Positions 1 to 8,188 are shown, numbered from the stretch's first letter. The stretch is DNA of 64,000 nucleotides from Nocardioides sp. W7 (GCF_022919075.1 NZ_CP095078.1:4092001-4156000); one strand, 5' to 3'. Translations and numbers: made by a program. The notes: a model not told the origin generated them from the sequence alone.

Positions 1-275
1 TCAAGCTGAGCGCCTCGCGGACCACGGTCAGGAAGCGGGTGACCGCCTCGGTGCGGGTGGTCGTCGCCGGGATCTCCTCCCCCGGTGGCTCCGTGACGCT
101 GTACGACGGCCGGCGGAAGCTCGCGACCCTCCGGCTGGGCACCCGCGCCGCCGCCGTCGTCCGGCTGCCCCGACTGCCCGCGGGCCGGCACGCGGTCAAG
201 GCGGTCTACCGCGGGGCGGCTCAGACGAAGGCCTCCACGTCCCGGGCGGCGCGGCTGACGGTCGGGAGGCGCTGA
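1..275 (+). CDS. C-terminal end of a secreted Ig-like domain protein (partial)
   Basis: The reading frame is open from the window edge (in frame from base 3) to the TGA at 273-275, so this is the last ~90 residues of a larger protein. The visible part has alternating hydrophobic strands and short Gly/Pro turns (for example SPGGSVTLYDG, LPAGRHAVKAVYRG), the pattern of bacterial Ig-like repeats (Big_3_5 type) at the C-termini of actinobacterial exported proteins. The same style occurs in the secreted nuclease at 58266-63611 and the partial gene at the other end of the window. Function of the whole protein cannot be judged. Confidence 0.6.
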   Translation, partial: KLSASRTTVRKRVTASVRVVVAGISSPGGSVTLYDGRRKLATLRLGTRAAAVVRLPRLPAGRHAVKAVYRGAAQTKASTSRAARLTVGRR

Positions 276-314
276 CGGCGACGTCCCGACCCCGGGCCCG
301 AGCCGGCCCGCGGC

Positions 315-320
315 TACGGT
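315..320 (+). promoter_or_regulatory. -10 element of a leaderless promoter (TACGGT)
   Basis: TACGGT ends 6 nt before the ATG at 327, the spacing expected if transcription begins on the start codon. No ribosome-binding site precedes that ATG. Inference from spacing only. Confidence 0.45.
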
Positions 321-326
321 GGCCGG

Positions 327-1187
327 ATGGCCTTCCTGAGCTTCCTGACCGGCAAGACCAAGCCCCCGGCGTACGACGAGGCGGCGGCCGAGACCCGGGT
401 CGAGGCGCTGCGGGCAGTGCTGCCCCCGGGGGCGGAGGTCGCCCTCATTCCCCCGAGCAAGGGCATGGCGCTGACCTACCTCATCGACACGGTCACCGAC
501 CGGGCGACCACGTCGAGGATCCTGACCTCGGTCGTGGAGATCGTCTCGACCGGCACCGAGCGCTGGTCGGTCAACCTCGCGGTGCGCGACGTCGAGGCGG
601 AGTCGTCCACCTACTCCTCGGTCGACCTGCCGTCGTCGCGACTCGCCCTGCTCGACGTGGTGGTGCGGGCACACGACGAGCTGTACGCGCACATCCCGAC
701 GCAGACGATCGCGCTGGACGCCAGCGACGGGACGTTCACCGTGACCGACGTGCCCCCGGGCCGGGCGCTCGCGACCGCGCGGGTCGCGGTCGACTGGTGG
801 CAGCGCGTCCTGGTGGAGGCCGTGCCGCCGTGGTACGACTCCAGCCTCTCGGTCGACATCGGCGGTGACGGCGTCAACTGCGACGTCGTCTACAGCGCGA
901 CGATCGAGCGGGAGCCCGACCCCCAGAACCACAGCCGCGTCAGCGACGAGGAGTGGGTGGCGCGGGTGTTCGCCGCGTGGACCGACAACCTTCCCGTCCT
1001 CGAGGCGATGCTCCGACTGCCCGTCCCGGCCGGCCACTCGGTCGACCTCGGCTTCTCGGACGCCAAGCTCCGGCCCCGACTGACGGTCACCCAGCACGAG
1101 ACGTACGACGAGGACGAGGACGCCGCCAAGGAGCTGGTCGCCACGATCCGGCAGCACGTCCCGGACACCAAGCTCAAGGTCGGCTGA
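327..1187 (+). CDS. Conserved hypothetical protein, 286 aa
   Basis: I do not recognise the family. The protein is soluble-looking, acidic, and starts MAFLSFLTGKTKPP. There is no signal peptide or clear transmembrane segment. The body alternates beta-like hydrophobic stretches with charged loops and ends in a lysine-tipped tail (PDTKLKVG). The ATG has no Shine-Dalgarno sequence but lies 6 nt after a TACGGT -10 element, so a leaderless message is likely. Its 3' end overlaps the convergent ceramidase-family gene by 14 bp. No functional context is available from its neighbours. Confidence 0.7.
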   Translation: MAFLSFLTGKTKPPAYDEAAAETRVEALRAVLPPGAEVALIPPSKGMALTYLIDTVTDRATTSRILTSVVEIVSTGTERWSVNLAVRDVEAESSTYSSVDLPSSRLALLDVVVRAHDELYAHIPTQTIALDASDGTFTVTDVPPGRALATARVAVDWWQRVLVEAVPPWYDSSLSVDIGGDGVNCDVVYSATIEREPDPQNHSRVSDEEWVARVFAAWTDNLPVLEAMLRLPVPAGHSVDLGFSDAKLRPRLTVTQHETYDEDEDAAKELVATIRQHVPDTKLKVG

Positions 1188-2016
1188 CCCGAGCGTCTGT
1201 CGGGACCCGGCGCTCGGCGCCGGCCGAGCGCTGGCGCTCGCTCCCCCACAGCCGGAACATCAGGTACGCCGACACCGCGCACAGCAGGTGCCAGACCGCG
1301 TGCCCCTGGAGGAGCGAGTCCGGGTCGCACCAGGTCTGCTGGGTGAGGTTCCAGATCGCGAAGGCGAGCAGGATGGCGCCGAGCGCTCCGGCGCCCCAGC
1401 GGAGGTCGGTGTGCAGGTCGCCGGCCCGGCGACGCCACAGCCGGATCTCGGTGACGACCGCGGTCAGCAGGAGGGCGGCGAAGGCGACGTTGCCCGCGTG
1501 CTCGACGACCGGGACCGGGCCGTCGTACCTCCCGACGAGCTGGCAGGCCACCACGAAGACGCCGAAGAGCCACGTGAAGAGCACGCGGTCGCGACCCCAC
1601 CACCGCATCAGGGCGTACGCCGCCGAGAAGGACGCCACCAGGTACATGCTGAGCAGGTCGAGGTGGCCGCCCCACTCCGCCTGGGTGGCGTGCATGGCGG
1701 CACTGGCCGGGCCGAGCAGCACCACGACACAGGCGTACGACGTGGCCAGGCCGCGCTCGCGGGGCAGCACGTCGCCGAGCAGGTCGGGCCGGCCCGCGCG
1801 CCAGGCGAGAAGCAGGCCGGCGAGCACGAACCCGAGGTTCGAGAACGAGTTGGCCGGCTGCTTCACGAACCCGTCGCGGGCCGCCTCGCAGAAGCCGTCA
1901 CCACGGCCCACGTCGGGCCCGAGCCAGCCCTGCCCGACCGCCAGCACGAGGAGCCCGACCGAGGCCAGGGCGACGGCACCCGCGATCACCAGCGGACGCA
2001 GGGACCGGGTGGGCAC
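1174..2016 (-). CDS. Ceramidase-family (CREST superfamily) integral membrane protein
   Basis: 280 aa with about seven hydrophobic segments. Two conserved blocks of the ceramidase family (PF05875) are visible: a Cys/Glu-containing motif followed by QPANSFSNLGFVLAGL near residues 45-70, and ASAAMHATQAEWGGHLDLLS near residues 105-125, whose His and Asp residues match the zinc-ligand pattern of alkaline ceramidase and CREST hydrolases. More His residues appear in the last helices (GHAVWHLLCAVSAY). Bacterial members are probably membrane-embedded lipid amide hydrolases, but the substrate is unknown, and sphingolipid hydrolysis is not implied by sequence alone. Confidence 0.75.
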   Translation of the reverse strand: MPTRSLRPLVIAGAVALASVGLLVLAVGQGWLGPDVGRGDGFCEAARDGFVKQPANSFSNLGFVLAGLLLAWRAGRPDLLGDVLPRERGLATSYACVVVLLGPASAAMHATQAEWGGHLDLLSMYLVASFSAAYALMRWWGRDRVLFTWLFGVFVVACQLVGRYDGPVPVVEHAGNVAFAALLLTAVVTEIRLWRRRAGDLHTDLRWGAGALGAILLAFAIWNLTQQTWCDPDSLLQGHAVWHLLCAVSAYLMFRLWGSERQRSAGAERRVPTDARVSRP

Positions 2017-2189
2017 CGGCCCAACCTGTCACATCCGCGGCGGGAAGCTGCTGGGCCGCCCGCCGTCCGGCCGGGAAACTGCTGGGTCGGCGGTCGTCCA
2101 GGGGCCTGTAGATGGTCACGGACCCAGCAGATTTTCCGCACCTCCGGGTCCGGGTCCGGGCGATCACCCCCGCAGCGGACCGGCCGAGC

Positions 2190-2582
2190 TCACGACCAGC
2201 TGAACCGACGTCCCTCGACGACCTCGGGGACCAGCTCGACGACCTCGGAGGCCGCGTCGGTGACCCAGGGTCGGGCGGCGGGGACCTCGAGCGGGTGCTC
2301 GGCGGCCTCGAGGAGGCGCAGCCGGCCGCGGACGACGACGGACCACGCCCCGTGCTCGCCGCGCCAGTCGATCTCCAGGGCGACGTCGGACGAGAGCGCC
2401 GCGGCGAGCAGCTTGTTGCCGGCCTGGGTGCGCAGGTAGATCGAGCGTCCGGAGGTCACGTAGTCGAGGGGCACGATGTGCACCTCGTCGACCAGCCGGT
2501 AGGCGAGCCGACCGAACGACTCGTCCTCCAGCAGCACCCAGCACTCCTCCGGGCTGATCGTGCCGACCTCGCCGGTGGTCAT
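2190..2582 (-). CDS. PNPOx-like (pyridoxamine 5'-phosphate oxidase fold) flavin-binding protein
   Basis: 130 aa beginning MTTGEVGTISPEECWVLLED, followed by the split-barrel pattern ESFGRLAYRLVDEVHIVPLDYV, in which the start of the barrel and the substrate-facing H-I-V-P segment can be recognised. Small proteins of this type bind FMN, F420 or haem; mycobacterial relatives are part of the DosR dormancy response. The start codon overlaps the stop of the upstream universal stress protein gene (ATGA), so the two are co-translated. An upstream in-frame extension is open but runs into that gene and is rejected. Confidence 0.75.
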   Translation of the reverse strand: MTTGEVGTISPEECWVLLEDESFGRLAYRLVDEVHIVPLDYVTSGRSIYLRTQAGNKLLAAALSSDVALEIDWRGEHGAWSVVVRGRLRLLEAAEHPLEVPAARPWVTDAASEVVELVPEVVEGRRFSWS

Positions 2583-3517
2583 TTCTGCATCCCTCCGGCG
2601 TCCTCGAGCACCAGGCCCGCGACCTCGGCCGCGTGCCCCGGCGGGACCACCCGCACCGGGCAGTGGGCCGCCCGCAGCACCGCGCGGGCCGTCGAGCCCA
2701 GGTGCGCCGCGGCCGGGAAGCCGTGCGCCCGGCGGACCAGGACCAGCTCGTCGACCTCGTCCGACACCTCGACCAGTGCGTGAGCGGCCTGGTCGTGGAC
2801 GACCCGGAGCTCGACGTCGACGTCGGGATAGGTCGTGCGCCAGTCGGCGACGGCGGCCTCGAGCTCGGTGTGGGCCCGCGCGTCCCACTCGTCGATGGCG
2901 ACCCGGCTGGCGATGACGTCGTCGTACTCCGACGGGAGCCGCCAGGAGTGCATGACCAGCAGCCGGCTGCCCCGGGCCCGTGCGACGGCGAACGCCTCGG
3001 CCAGGAGGTCGGACGACTTGCCGGGGTTCTTCACCCCGGCGAGGACCACCCCGTGTCCGGCGGGCGTCCAGGTCTCGGGGACCGACACCACGGGAGCGAC
3101 CGAGCTCGCGGCCGCGCCGGTGGAGGTGTCGCCCGTGAGCAGCCGCTTCGCGATCGGGCGCCGGTCGGCGCCGACCACCAGGACCCGCGCCGCACGAGCG
3201 TCAGCCACCAGGGAGGCGACCCGGGCGCCGCGGCGCAGCACCTTGTCCAGAGGTACGGCGGCCTGCGCCGGTTCGCTCTGCGCGAGCTCCTTCGCCACCG
3301 AGCGGAGCACCTGGCGCCCGCCCTCGTTGATCTCCGAGATGGGCACCATCTGGATCGCCATCGGGGCGTAGTCGGGCAGCACGTGGACCATCCGCAGCGA
3401 CTCGCCCAGCCGGGCCGCCTCCGCCTGCGCGTACCGCGCGGCGTTGATGCTGGCCGGCGAGCCGTCCACCCCGACGACCACGCCCGTAACCGCTGTGCCG
3501 GTGCTGATGTCCGTCAT
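2579..3517 (-). CDS. Universal stress protein, tandem USP domains
   Basis: 312 aa made of two Usp domains (about 10-150 and 160-300). Each opens with a nucleotide-binding style strand-loop: VVVGVDGSPASINAARYA in the first and GVVLAGVKNPGKSSDLLAEA in the second, and the glycine-rich G-S-T-A-R-A-V-L segment near the end corresponds to the ATP-binding G-2x-G-9x-G(S/T) motif. A GGGAGG Shine-Dalgarno lies 8 nt before the ATG. Two DosR-type palindromes lie upstream (3593-3606 and 3615-3628). Tandem USPs of this sort (Rv2623-like) bind ATP and modulate growth arrest under hypoxia; the role here is inferred from family and context. Confidence 0.88.
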   Translation of the reverse strand: MTDISTGTAVTGVVVGVDGSPASINAARYAQAEAARLGESLRMVHVLPDYAPMAIQMVPISEINEGGRQVLRSVAKELAQSEPAQAAVPLDKVLRRGARVASLVADARAARVLVVGADRRPIAKRLLTGDTSTGAAASSVAPVVSVPETWTPAGHGVVLAGVKNPGKSSDLLAEAFAVARARGSRLLVMHSWRLPSEYDDVIASRVAIDEWDARAHTELEAAVADWRTTYPDVDVELRVVHDQAAHALVEVSDEVDELVLVRRAHGFPAAAHLGSTARAVLRAAHCPVRVVPPGHAAEVAGLVLEDAGGMQK

Positions 3518-3592
3518 CGTTCTCGACCTCCCGAATCGTCACGAGGAAGCTCCTCGTGTCTCCATCCTCCGAAGCCCACGCCGTCGCGGGCA

Positions 3593-3606
3593 GGGCCGGA
3601 GGGCAC
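3593..3606 (-). promoter_or_regulatory. Weak DosR-type box upstream of USP gene
   Basis: Read on the minus strand the site is GTGCCCTCCGGCCC, matching 11 of 14 positions of the best box in this window (GGGACCTTCGGCCC). Its centre lies about 42 bp upstream of a start inferred from GAGGAT at 3564-3569, the same spacing as the stronger boxes elsewhere. Confidence 0.4.
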
Positions 3607-3614
3607 GACCGGCT

Positions 3615-3628
3615 GGGCCTTTCGGCCC
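3615..3628 (-). promoter_or_regulatory. DosR-type palindrome GGGCCTTTCGGCCC
   Basis: A 14-bp near-palindrome that fits the GGGnC-TT-nGnCCC pattern and lies 22 bp (two helical turns) upstream of the weaker box. It also lies just past the stop codon of the preceding gene and could act as its terminator; the two roles are not exclusive. Confidence 0.5.
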
Positions 3629-3630
3629 GG

Positions 3631-4080
3631 TCAGCCGAGCCGGCGGAAGGCCTGGGCGTCGGTGGGGTCCCAGCCCGTGCCGAGCTGGCGGCCGGTCAGC
3701 TCCGACCAGCGCATCCCGACCAGCACGGTGCGCTCCCCCGGGGCCCACGGCCGGGGCGGCCGGACCCGCTCGATCTCGGCCAGCAGGGCGGGGTCGGTCA
3801 GCTCCTCGACCGGTCCACGCGCCTGCACGCTCCAGCCCCGCTGGTCGGCGTGGTCGAGCTGGTCGAGCTCGAAGGCGACCAGCGCACCGGGACGCTCACG
3901 CGCCAGCCGGGTCAGGGCCGAGCCGGGCCGGGTCCGGATCGCGACCAGCCCGCCCAGCACGGCGTAGTTGAACGGGTGCACGCGCGGTCCGTCGTACGCC
4001 CAGAACGCCAGGCGGCCCACCACGCCCCGCACCAGCAGGGCGCGGCAGGCGTCGTCGTCGAGCTCGACCTCCGCGCTCAC
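3631..4080 (-). CDS. PNPOx-family protein, probable FMN/F420-binding
   Basis: 149 aa from a GTG start that overlaps the stop of the upstream USP gene (GTGA). The split-barrel core is visible as LLVRGVVGRLAFWAYDGPRV, then HPFNYAVLGGLVAIRTRPGS, the region that binds the flavin phosphate, and RGWSVQARGPVEEL. It is a paralogue of the protein at 2190-2582 and repeats the same USP-PNPOx gene pairing, so the two-gene module occurs twice within 3 kb. A longer in-frame extension upstream exists but lies entirely inside the USP gene. Confidence 0.75.
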   Translation of the reverse strand: MSAEVELDDDACRALLVRGVVGRLAFWAYDGPRVHPFNYAVLGGLVAIRTRPGSALTRLARERPGALVAFELDQLDHADQRGWSVQARGPVEELTDPALLAEIERVRPPRPWAPGERTVLVGMRWSELTGRQLGTGWDPTDAQAFRRLG

Positions 4081-4895
4081 CGGGTCGTGCCCCCCTCGGC
4101 CGGTGGTACGACGACCACCGGGCAGGGCCCGCGGTCGAGCAGGGCCCGGGTGATGCCGTCGGGACGGCCCCAGTACGACGCCCCGGTGCCCCGCATCGCC
4201 ACCACCAGGTCGGTCGCCTCCAGCTGGTGCAGGACGGCCGCCGGCGGCGGGCCGGGCAGCATCACGACCTCCGCGTCGACCACCGGATGGGCGCGCCGCC
4301 ACCGGGCGAGGGCGGCCTCGAGCCGCCCGACGAGCTCGGGCCGCTCCTCCTCCCCGGCGCGCATCAGGTAGAGCGGGGCGGCGTACCGCTCGGCCTGGTC
4401 GAACGCGACGCGGGCGAGCTCACCGATGTCACCGTCACCGCAGCTCACCGCGACCACGCGCTCGACCACCGGGGCACCGGGGGCGACGCCGTCCCCGGTC
4501 GGGACCACCTCGACGAGGGAGCGGGCGCGCGCCGCGACGTTCGCGGTCACCTCCCCGCGCAGCAGCCGGGTGATCGGCGAGCCCCCCTCCGCCCCGAGCA
4601 CGACCAGCTCGGCGCGCCGTGAGGCGCGGACGAGACCCGTGGGCGCGGATCCCACGAGGTGACAGGTGTGCACCCGGTCGCCCGGTCCCAGCCGCCGGGC
4701 CGCGTCTCGGGCCCGCGCCAGGACGTCGAGCCCCGCCCCGTCGGCGGTGTCCTCCTGCACGTGGAGCAGCGTCAGCGGCAGCCGGCGCCGCCTCGCCTCC
4801 TGGGCCGCCAGGGCCACGACGATCTCGTCGCGCGGCCAGCTGCCGGCGGCGGCGACCACGCCGAGATGACGCCGGGTGCCGGTGTCGTGGTTCAT
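4077..4895 (-). CDS. Universal stress protein, tandem USP-like domains
   Basis: 272 aa beginning MNHDTGTRRHLGVVAAAGS. The first domain (about 10-130) is divergent, with a TGLVRASRRAELVVLGAEGG segment. The second (about 145-270) contains VVAVSCGDGDIGELARVAF and ends with the glycine-rich region near RGTGASYWGRPDG and PCPVVVVPP. The ATG at 4895 is chosen because GGGAGAGGAG precedes it by 6 nt; a longer frame upstream would run through the promoter. A perfect-looking DosR-type box at 4965-4978 is centred about 43 bp before a start inferred from GAGGAT at 4936-4941. Confidence 0.8.
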   Translation of the reverse strand: MNHDTGTRRHLGVVAAAGSWPRDEIVVALAAQEARRRRLPLTLLHVQEDTADGAGLDVLARARDAARRLGPGDRVHTCHLVGSAPTGLVRASRRAELVVLGAEGGSPITRLLRGEVTANVAARARSLVEVVPTGDGVAPGAPVVERVVAVSCGDGDIGELARVAFDQAERYAAPLYLMRAGEEERPELVGRLEAALARWRRAHPVVDAEVVMLPGPPPAAVLHQLEATDLVVAMRGTGASYWGRPDGITRALLDRGPCPVVVVPPAEGGTTR

Positions 4896-4964
4896 CGTCT
4901 GCTCCTCTCCCGCTTCCGCGGTGTGATGTCCGTCCATCCTCGGTGCGCCCCGCACATCCAGGCA

Positions 4965-4978
4965 GGGTCCTTCGTCCC
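4965..4978 (-). promoter_or_regulatory. DosR-type palindrome GGGTCCTTCGTCCC
   Basis: 14-bp palindrome-like site between the divergent USP gene (4077-4895) and the flavodoxin pseudogene (from 5082). Its centre is about 43 bp upstream of the USP start inferred from the -10 sequence GAGGAT, consistent with a class II activator position. Confidence 0.6.
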
Positions 4979-5081
4979 GCCCACTCGGGGCGCGAGACAG
5001 GTGGCGCACGGGCCGGACCGGACCAGGCTGGAGTCGTCAGGTGCGGCGATCGACGCTGCACCCCCGTCTGAGGAGGTCGTG

Positions 5082-5596
5082 ATGAGCAACACCGCCCTCG
5101 TGGCGCACGAGTCCATGTTCGGCAACACCGCCGCCGTAGCCGCAGCCGTCGCCCGGGGCTGACCGGCGCCGGCTACGAGGTCGACCTGGTCGACGTCGGC
5201 CGGGGCGAGCCCCCGCCGCACCCGATCCCGTCGTACGACGTCCTGGCGATCGGCGCGCCCACGCACGCGTTCTCGCTCAGCCGGCCCGCCTCGCGAGCCG
5301 ACGCCGTCAAGCAGGGCGCCCCCTCCGAGCGGGCCGAGCGCGGCCTGCGCGAGTGGCTCGAGGAGCTGCCCGCGGCCGGTGCGGGCGCCCGGGCCGCGGC
5401 CTTCGACACCCGGGTCACGAAGGTGCGGCGGCTGCCCGGTTCGGCGGCGGCCAAGGCCGCCCGGATCCTGCGCCGGCACGGCTACCTGCTGCTCGCCGAC
5501 GCGATGTCGTTCTACGTCGCCGACACCGACGGCCCCCTCGATGACGGCGAGCTGGAGCGCGCCGAGGCCTGGGGCGCCCGGCTCGTCGGCGGGTGA
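5082..5596 (+). pseudogene. Flavodoxin-like protein, frameshifted
   Basis: The frame starts well, with AGGAGG 5 nt before the ATG and a flavodoxin FMN-binding loop (ALVAHESMFGNTAAVA). It stops after 26 codons. The rest of the protein continues one frame over from about 5159 (LTGAGYEVDLVDVGRG, then SYDVLAIGAPTHAFSLSRP) to the TGA at 5594-5596. A single missing G in the run at 5155-5158 restores an uninterrupted protein of about 171 aa. Either a real inactivating deletion or a sequencing error in a G-run would explain this. The defective ADH immediately downstream favours genuine decay. Confidence 0.8.
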
Positions 5597-6304
5597 GCGC
5601 GAGCCCGTCCCGCGCTCGCCGAGTACGCCGTCGCCGACGCGGACGCGGACTACGTCGTACCGGTCCCGGACGGAGTCGATCCCCGTGACGCCGCGCCGCT
5701 GACCTGCGCCGGCGTCACGACGTACAAGGCGATCAAGGTCGCGGGCATCCGGCCCACCGAACGGGTGGCCATCTTCGGCATCGGCGGCCTGGGCCACCTC
5801 GCGCTGCAGTACGCCCGCATCGTCGGCGGCACCGTGATCGCGGTGGACGTCGAGGACGCCAAGCTGGAGATGGCGACCGAGCTCGGCGCCGACCACGTGG
5901 TCAACGCCCGCACCGAGGACCCGGTCGCAGCGATCGAGGCGCTCGGCGGGGCCGACGTCGCGATCGTCCTGGCGGTGATCCCGAAGGTCTTCGAGCAGGC
6001 CTTCGCCCCGCTGCGACGTGGCGGACGGCTGGTCTGCGTGGGGCTCCCGCCCGAGACCGAGGGGCCGATGGAGCTGCCGATCTTCCCGACCGTCCTGAAG
6101 GGGATCTCGGTGATCGGCTCGATCGTCGGCACCCGGCAGGACCTCGCGGAGGTCTTCGAGCTGCACGCCCGGGGCCGCACCCGCGTGGTGGCGGAGACCC
6201 GGAAGCTCGAGGACGTCAACGCCGCCATCGACGACGTCCTGCACGCCCGCACCACCGCCCGGATCGTCTTCGAGCTGTCGTCGGCCGGTCCTCGAGACAA
6301 CTGA
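5597..6304 (+). pseudogene. Zinc-type alcohol dehydrogenase, N-terminal catalytic part deleted
   Basis: From the base after the flavodoxin stop, the frame reads PALAEYAVADADADYVVPVP and DAAPLTCAGVTTYKAIKVAG, then the Rossmann motif VAIFGIGGLGHLALQYA and the NAD-binding remainder to the C-terminus. This matches residues from about 110 onward of AdhP-type medium-chain dehydrogenases. The N-terminal ~110 residues with the catalytic zinc Cys/His ligands and the structural-zinc cysteines are absent, and there is no start codon before the Rossmann fold. A deletion seems to have joined this remnant to the end of the flavodoxin gene. The product would not be a working enzyme. Confidence 0.82.
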
Positions 6305-6314
6305 CCTTCGGCCC
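6301..6314 (+). promoter_or_regulatory. DosR-type box CTGACCTTCGGCCC
   Basis: Matches 12 of 14 positions of GGGACCTTCGGCCC; the left half is degenerate. Its centre is about 43 bp upstream of a start inferred from CAGGCT at 6338-6343, and it would drive the small peptide, CBS protein and acetate kinase genes. It overlaps the end of the ADH remnant. Confidence 0.5.
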
Positions 6315-6369
6315 TGTCCATCGGTGCCCGGGTCGAGCAGGCTGGGGCGGACACCGAAGGAGAGACACG

Positions 6370-6477
6370 ATGAGCACCGCACTGCACCCCGGAAGCCGGC
6401 CGCTGCCGCCCACGGACGCGAGCCACGACCCTGGTCACCACCTTGGTCACCACCTTGGCCGCCGAGGAGGTGCCTGA
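6370..6477 (+). CDS. Small His-rich peptide, 35 aa (leader or mini-protein)
   Basis: ATG at 6370 is preceded by GAAGGAG with good spacing, and the frame runs to TGA at 6475-6477, two bases before the ATG of the CBS gene, whose own Shine-Dalgarno (GGAGG) lies inside it. The peptide is Pro/His/Gly rich and contains GHHLGHHLG, produced by a 12-bp tandem repeat at 6433-6456. It may be a translational-coupling leader, a small metal-binding peptide, or the remnant of a larger gene. No homologue is recognised. Confidence 0.45.
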   Translation: MSTALHPGSRPLPPTDASHDPGHHLGHHLGRRGGA

Positions 6478-6479
6478 CG

Positions 6480-7067
6480 ATGCTGGTCTCCGGCGCGATG
6501 ACGCCCGATCCCGTGACGGTCGCACCCGAGGAGTCGGTGAAGCGGACCCTGGTCCTGCTCCAGCGGCACGGCGTGACCGCGCTGCCGGTGGTCGCCGACG
6601 ACGGCCGGCTGGTCGGCGTGGTGAGCGAGGCCGACCTGATCCGCAATGCCGTGCCGCACGACCCCCGAGCCCACCTGCGACCGTCGGGGCCCGACCAGCA
6701 CCAGCCTCCGCAGACCGTCGCCGAGGTGCTGACCGCGGACCCGGTCACGGTGCGCCCGCACGACGACCTGTCCACCGCGGTCGAGCTGATGAGCGACCGC
6801 CGGCTCAAGAGCCTGCCGGTCGTCGACGACCACGGACGGGTCGTGGGCATCATCGCCCGCAGCGACGTCGTCCGGCTGCTCGCCCGGCCCGACGGGGCGA
6901 TCGCCGCCGAGATCCGGGAGACCCTCCGGTCGGCGGGCTACGCCGACTGGACCGTCGGCGTGAGCGACGGCGTCGTCGTGATCACCGGTCCCGGACCGGC
7001 CGAGCGCTCCCTCGCGGAGTCGGTCGCCCACACGGTGGGCGGCGTCGTGGCGGTCCGGATCGGATGA
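6480..7067 (+). CDS. CBS-pair plus BON domain protein (Hrp1-like)
   Basis: 195 aa. The first CBS domain (about 8-60) contains AMTPDPVTVAPEESVKRTL and GRLVGVVSEADLI. The second (about 85-135) contains VLTADPVTVRPHDDLSTAVE and GRVVGIIARSDVVRLLA. A C-terminal BON-like segment (about 140-195) ends GGVVAVRIG. CBS pairs bind adenosyl ligands and usually sense energy charge; the mycobacterial DosR-regulon protein Hrp1 (Rv2626c) is a CBS pair. Its stop overlaps the start of acetate kinase (ATGA), so it is translationally coupled to fermentation metabolism. Confidence 0.85.
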   Translation: MLVSGAMTPDPVTVAPEESVKRTLVLLQRHGVTALPVVADDGRLVGVVSEADLIRNAVPHDPRAHLRPSGPDQHQPPQTVAEVLTADPVTVRPHDDLSTAVELMSDRRLKSLPVVDDHGRVVGIIARSDVVRLLARPDGAIAAEIRETLRSAGYADWTVGVSDGVVVITGPGPAERSLAESVAHTVGGVVAVRIG

Positions 7068-8188
7068 GCCGTCCCGTCCTGGTCCTCAACGCGGGCTCCT
7101 CGTCGCTGAAGTACCAGGTGGTCGACCCGGCGACCGGCGCGACCCGCACCCGCGGCCACGTCGAGCGGATCGGCGCCGGCGGCTTCGACGAGGCGCTCGA
7201 GTCCGTGCTCGCCGACCTGCGCGACCACGCGATCGCCGAGGGCGACCTCGCTGCGGTCGGCCACCGGGTGGTCCACGGGGGCGACCGCTTCACCGGGCCG
7301 ACCCTGGTCGGCGACGCCGTGCTCGACGAGATCGCGGAGCTCGCCCGGCTCGCGCCGCTGCACAACCCGCCGGCCGTCGCCGGCATCCGGGCCGCGGCGG
7401 CGGCGTACCCCTCGCTCCCCCAGGTCGCCGTCTTCGACACCGCCTGGTTCGCCGACCTGCCCGCCGCCGCCGCGACCTACGCGATCGACGTCGACCTCGC
7501 GCGGCGGCTGGGGATCCGGCGCCACGGCATGCACGGCACCAGCCACGAGTACGTCGCCCGGGCCGCCGCGACCCTCCTCGGTCGCGACGTCGCGGAGCTC
7601 GACCTGATCACCCTGCACCTCGGCAACGGCGCCTCGGCCGCGGCGGTTCGGGCCGGTCGGCCGGTCGACACCTCGATGGGCCTGACCCCGCTGGAGGGCC
7701 TGGTGATGGGCACCCGGGCCGGTGACCTCGACCCCGGCGTGCTGCTCCATCTGCTGCGTCACGGCGACCTCGACCTCGACGGCCTCGAGGACCTGCTGCA
7801 CCACCGCTCCGGGCTGCTGGGCCTCAGCGGCCACCACGACCTGCGCGACGTGCAGGCCGCGATGGACGACGGCGACGACCGGGCGCGGCTGGCCTACGAC
7901 GTCTACTGCCACCGGATCCGGAGCTACGTCGGCGCCTACCTGGCCGTGCTCGGCGGAGCCGACGCGGTGGTGCTCACCGCCGGGGTCGGCGAGCACGACG
8001 CCCGGGTCCGCGCCGACGCGCTGTCCGGCCTGGAGCGGCTCGGGATCGCCATCGACGAGGACCGCAACGAGGCCGGTGACGCGGGTCCGCGCCGGATCTC
8101 GCTGGACGGGTCGCCGATCGCGGTGCTCGTCGTACCGACCAACGAGGAGCTGGCGATCGCGCGCCAGGTGGTCGAGCTGCTGGGGTGA
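7064..8188 (+). CDS. ackA: Acetate kinase
   Basis: 374 aa ASKHA-fold kinase. It carries VLVLNAGSSSLKYQVV at the N-terminus (phosphate-binding loop), VGHRVVHGGDRFTGPTLV, HGMHGTSHEYVARAA with the catalytic-region His, and LHLGNGASAAAVRAGRPVDTS. It interconverts acetyl phosphate + ADP and acetate + ATP. A dedicated phosphotransacetylase is not visible, but the phosphoketolase convergent with it makes acetyl phosphate directly, so the pair forms a complete ATP-yielding branch from sugar phosphates to acetate. The length is slightly below the usual ~400 aa. Confidence 0.95.
   Translation: MSRPVLVLNAGSSSLKYQVVDPATGATRTRGHVERIGAGGFDEALESVLADLRDHAIAEGDLAAVGHRVVHGGDRFTGPTLVGDAVLDEIAELARLAPLHNPPAVAGIRAAAAAYPSLPQVAVFDTAWFADLPAAAATYAIDVDLARRLGIRRHGMHGTSHEYVARAAATLLGRDVAELDLITLHLGNGASAAAVRAGRPVDTSMGLTPLEGLVMGTRAGDLDPGVLLHLLRHGDLDLDGLEDLLHHRSGLLGLSGHHDLRDVQAAMDDGDDRARLAYDVYCHRIRSYVGAYLAVLGGADAVVLTAGVGEHDARVRADALSGLERLGIAIDEDRNEAGDAGPRRISLDGSPIAVLVVPTNEELAIARQVVELLG

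Noticed and set aside
4896..5009. 38-residue N-terminal extension of the USP at 4077
   Set aside because: It would be translated through the DosR-type promoter; the ATG at 4895 has a clear Shine-Dalgarno and family-like start.
5765..6304. Treating the ADH remnant as a complete 179-aa gene
   Set aside because: The first Met is the start of the Rossmann motif itself; the catalytic domain is missing and upstream in-frame codons still match ADH.
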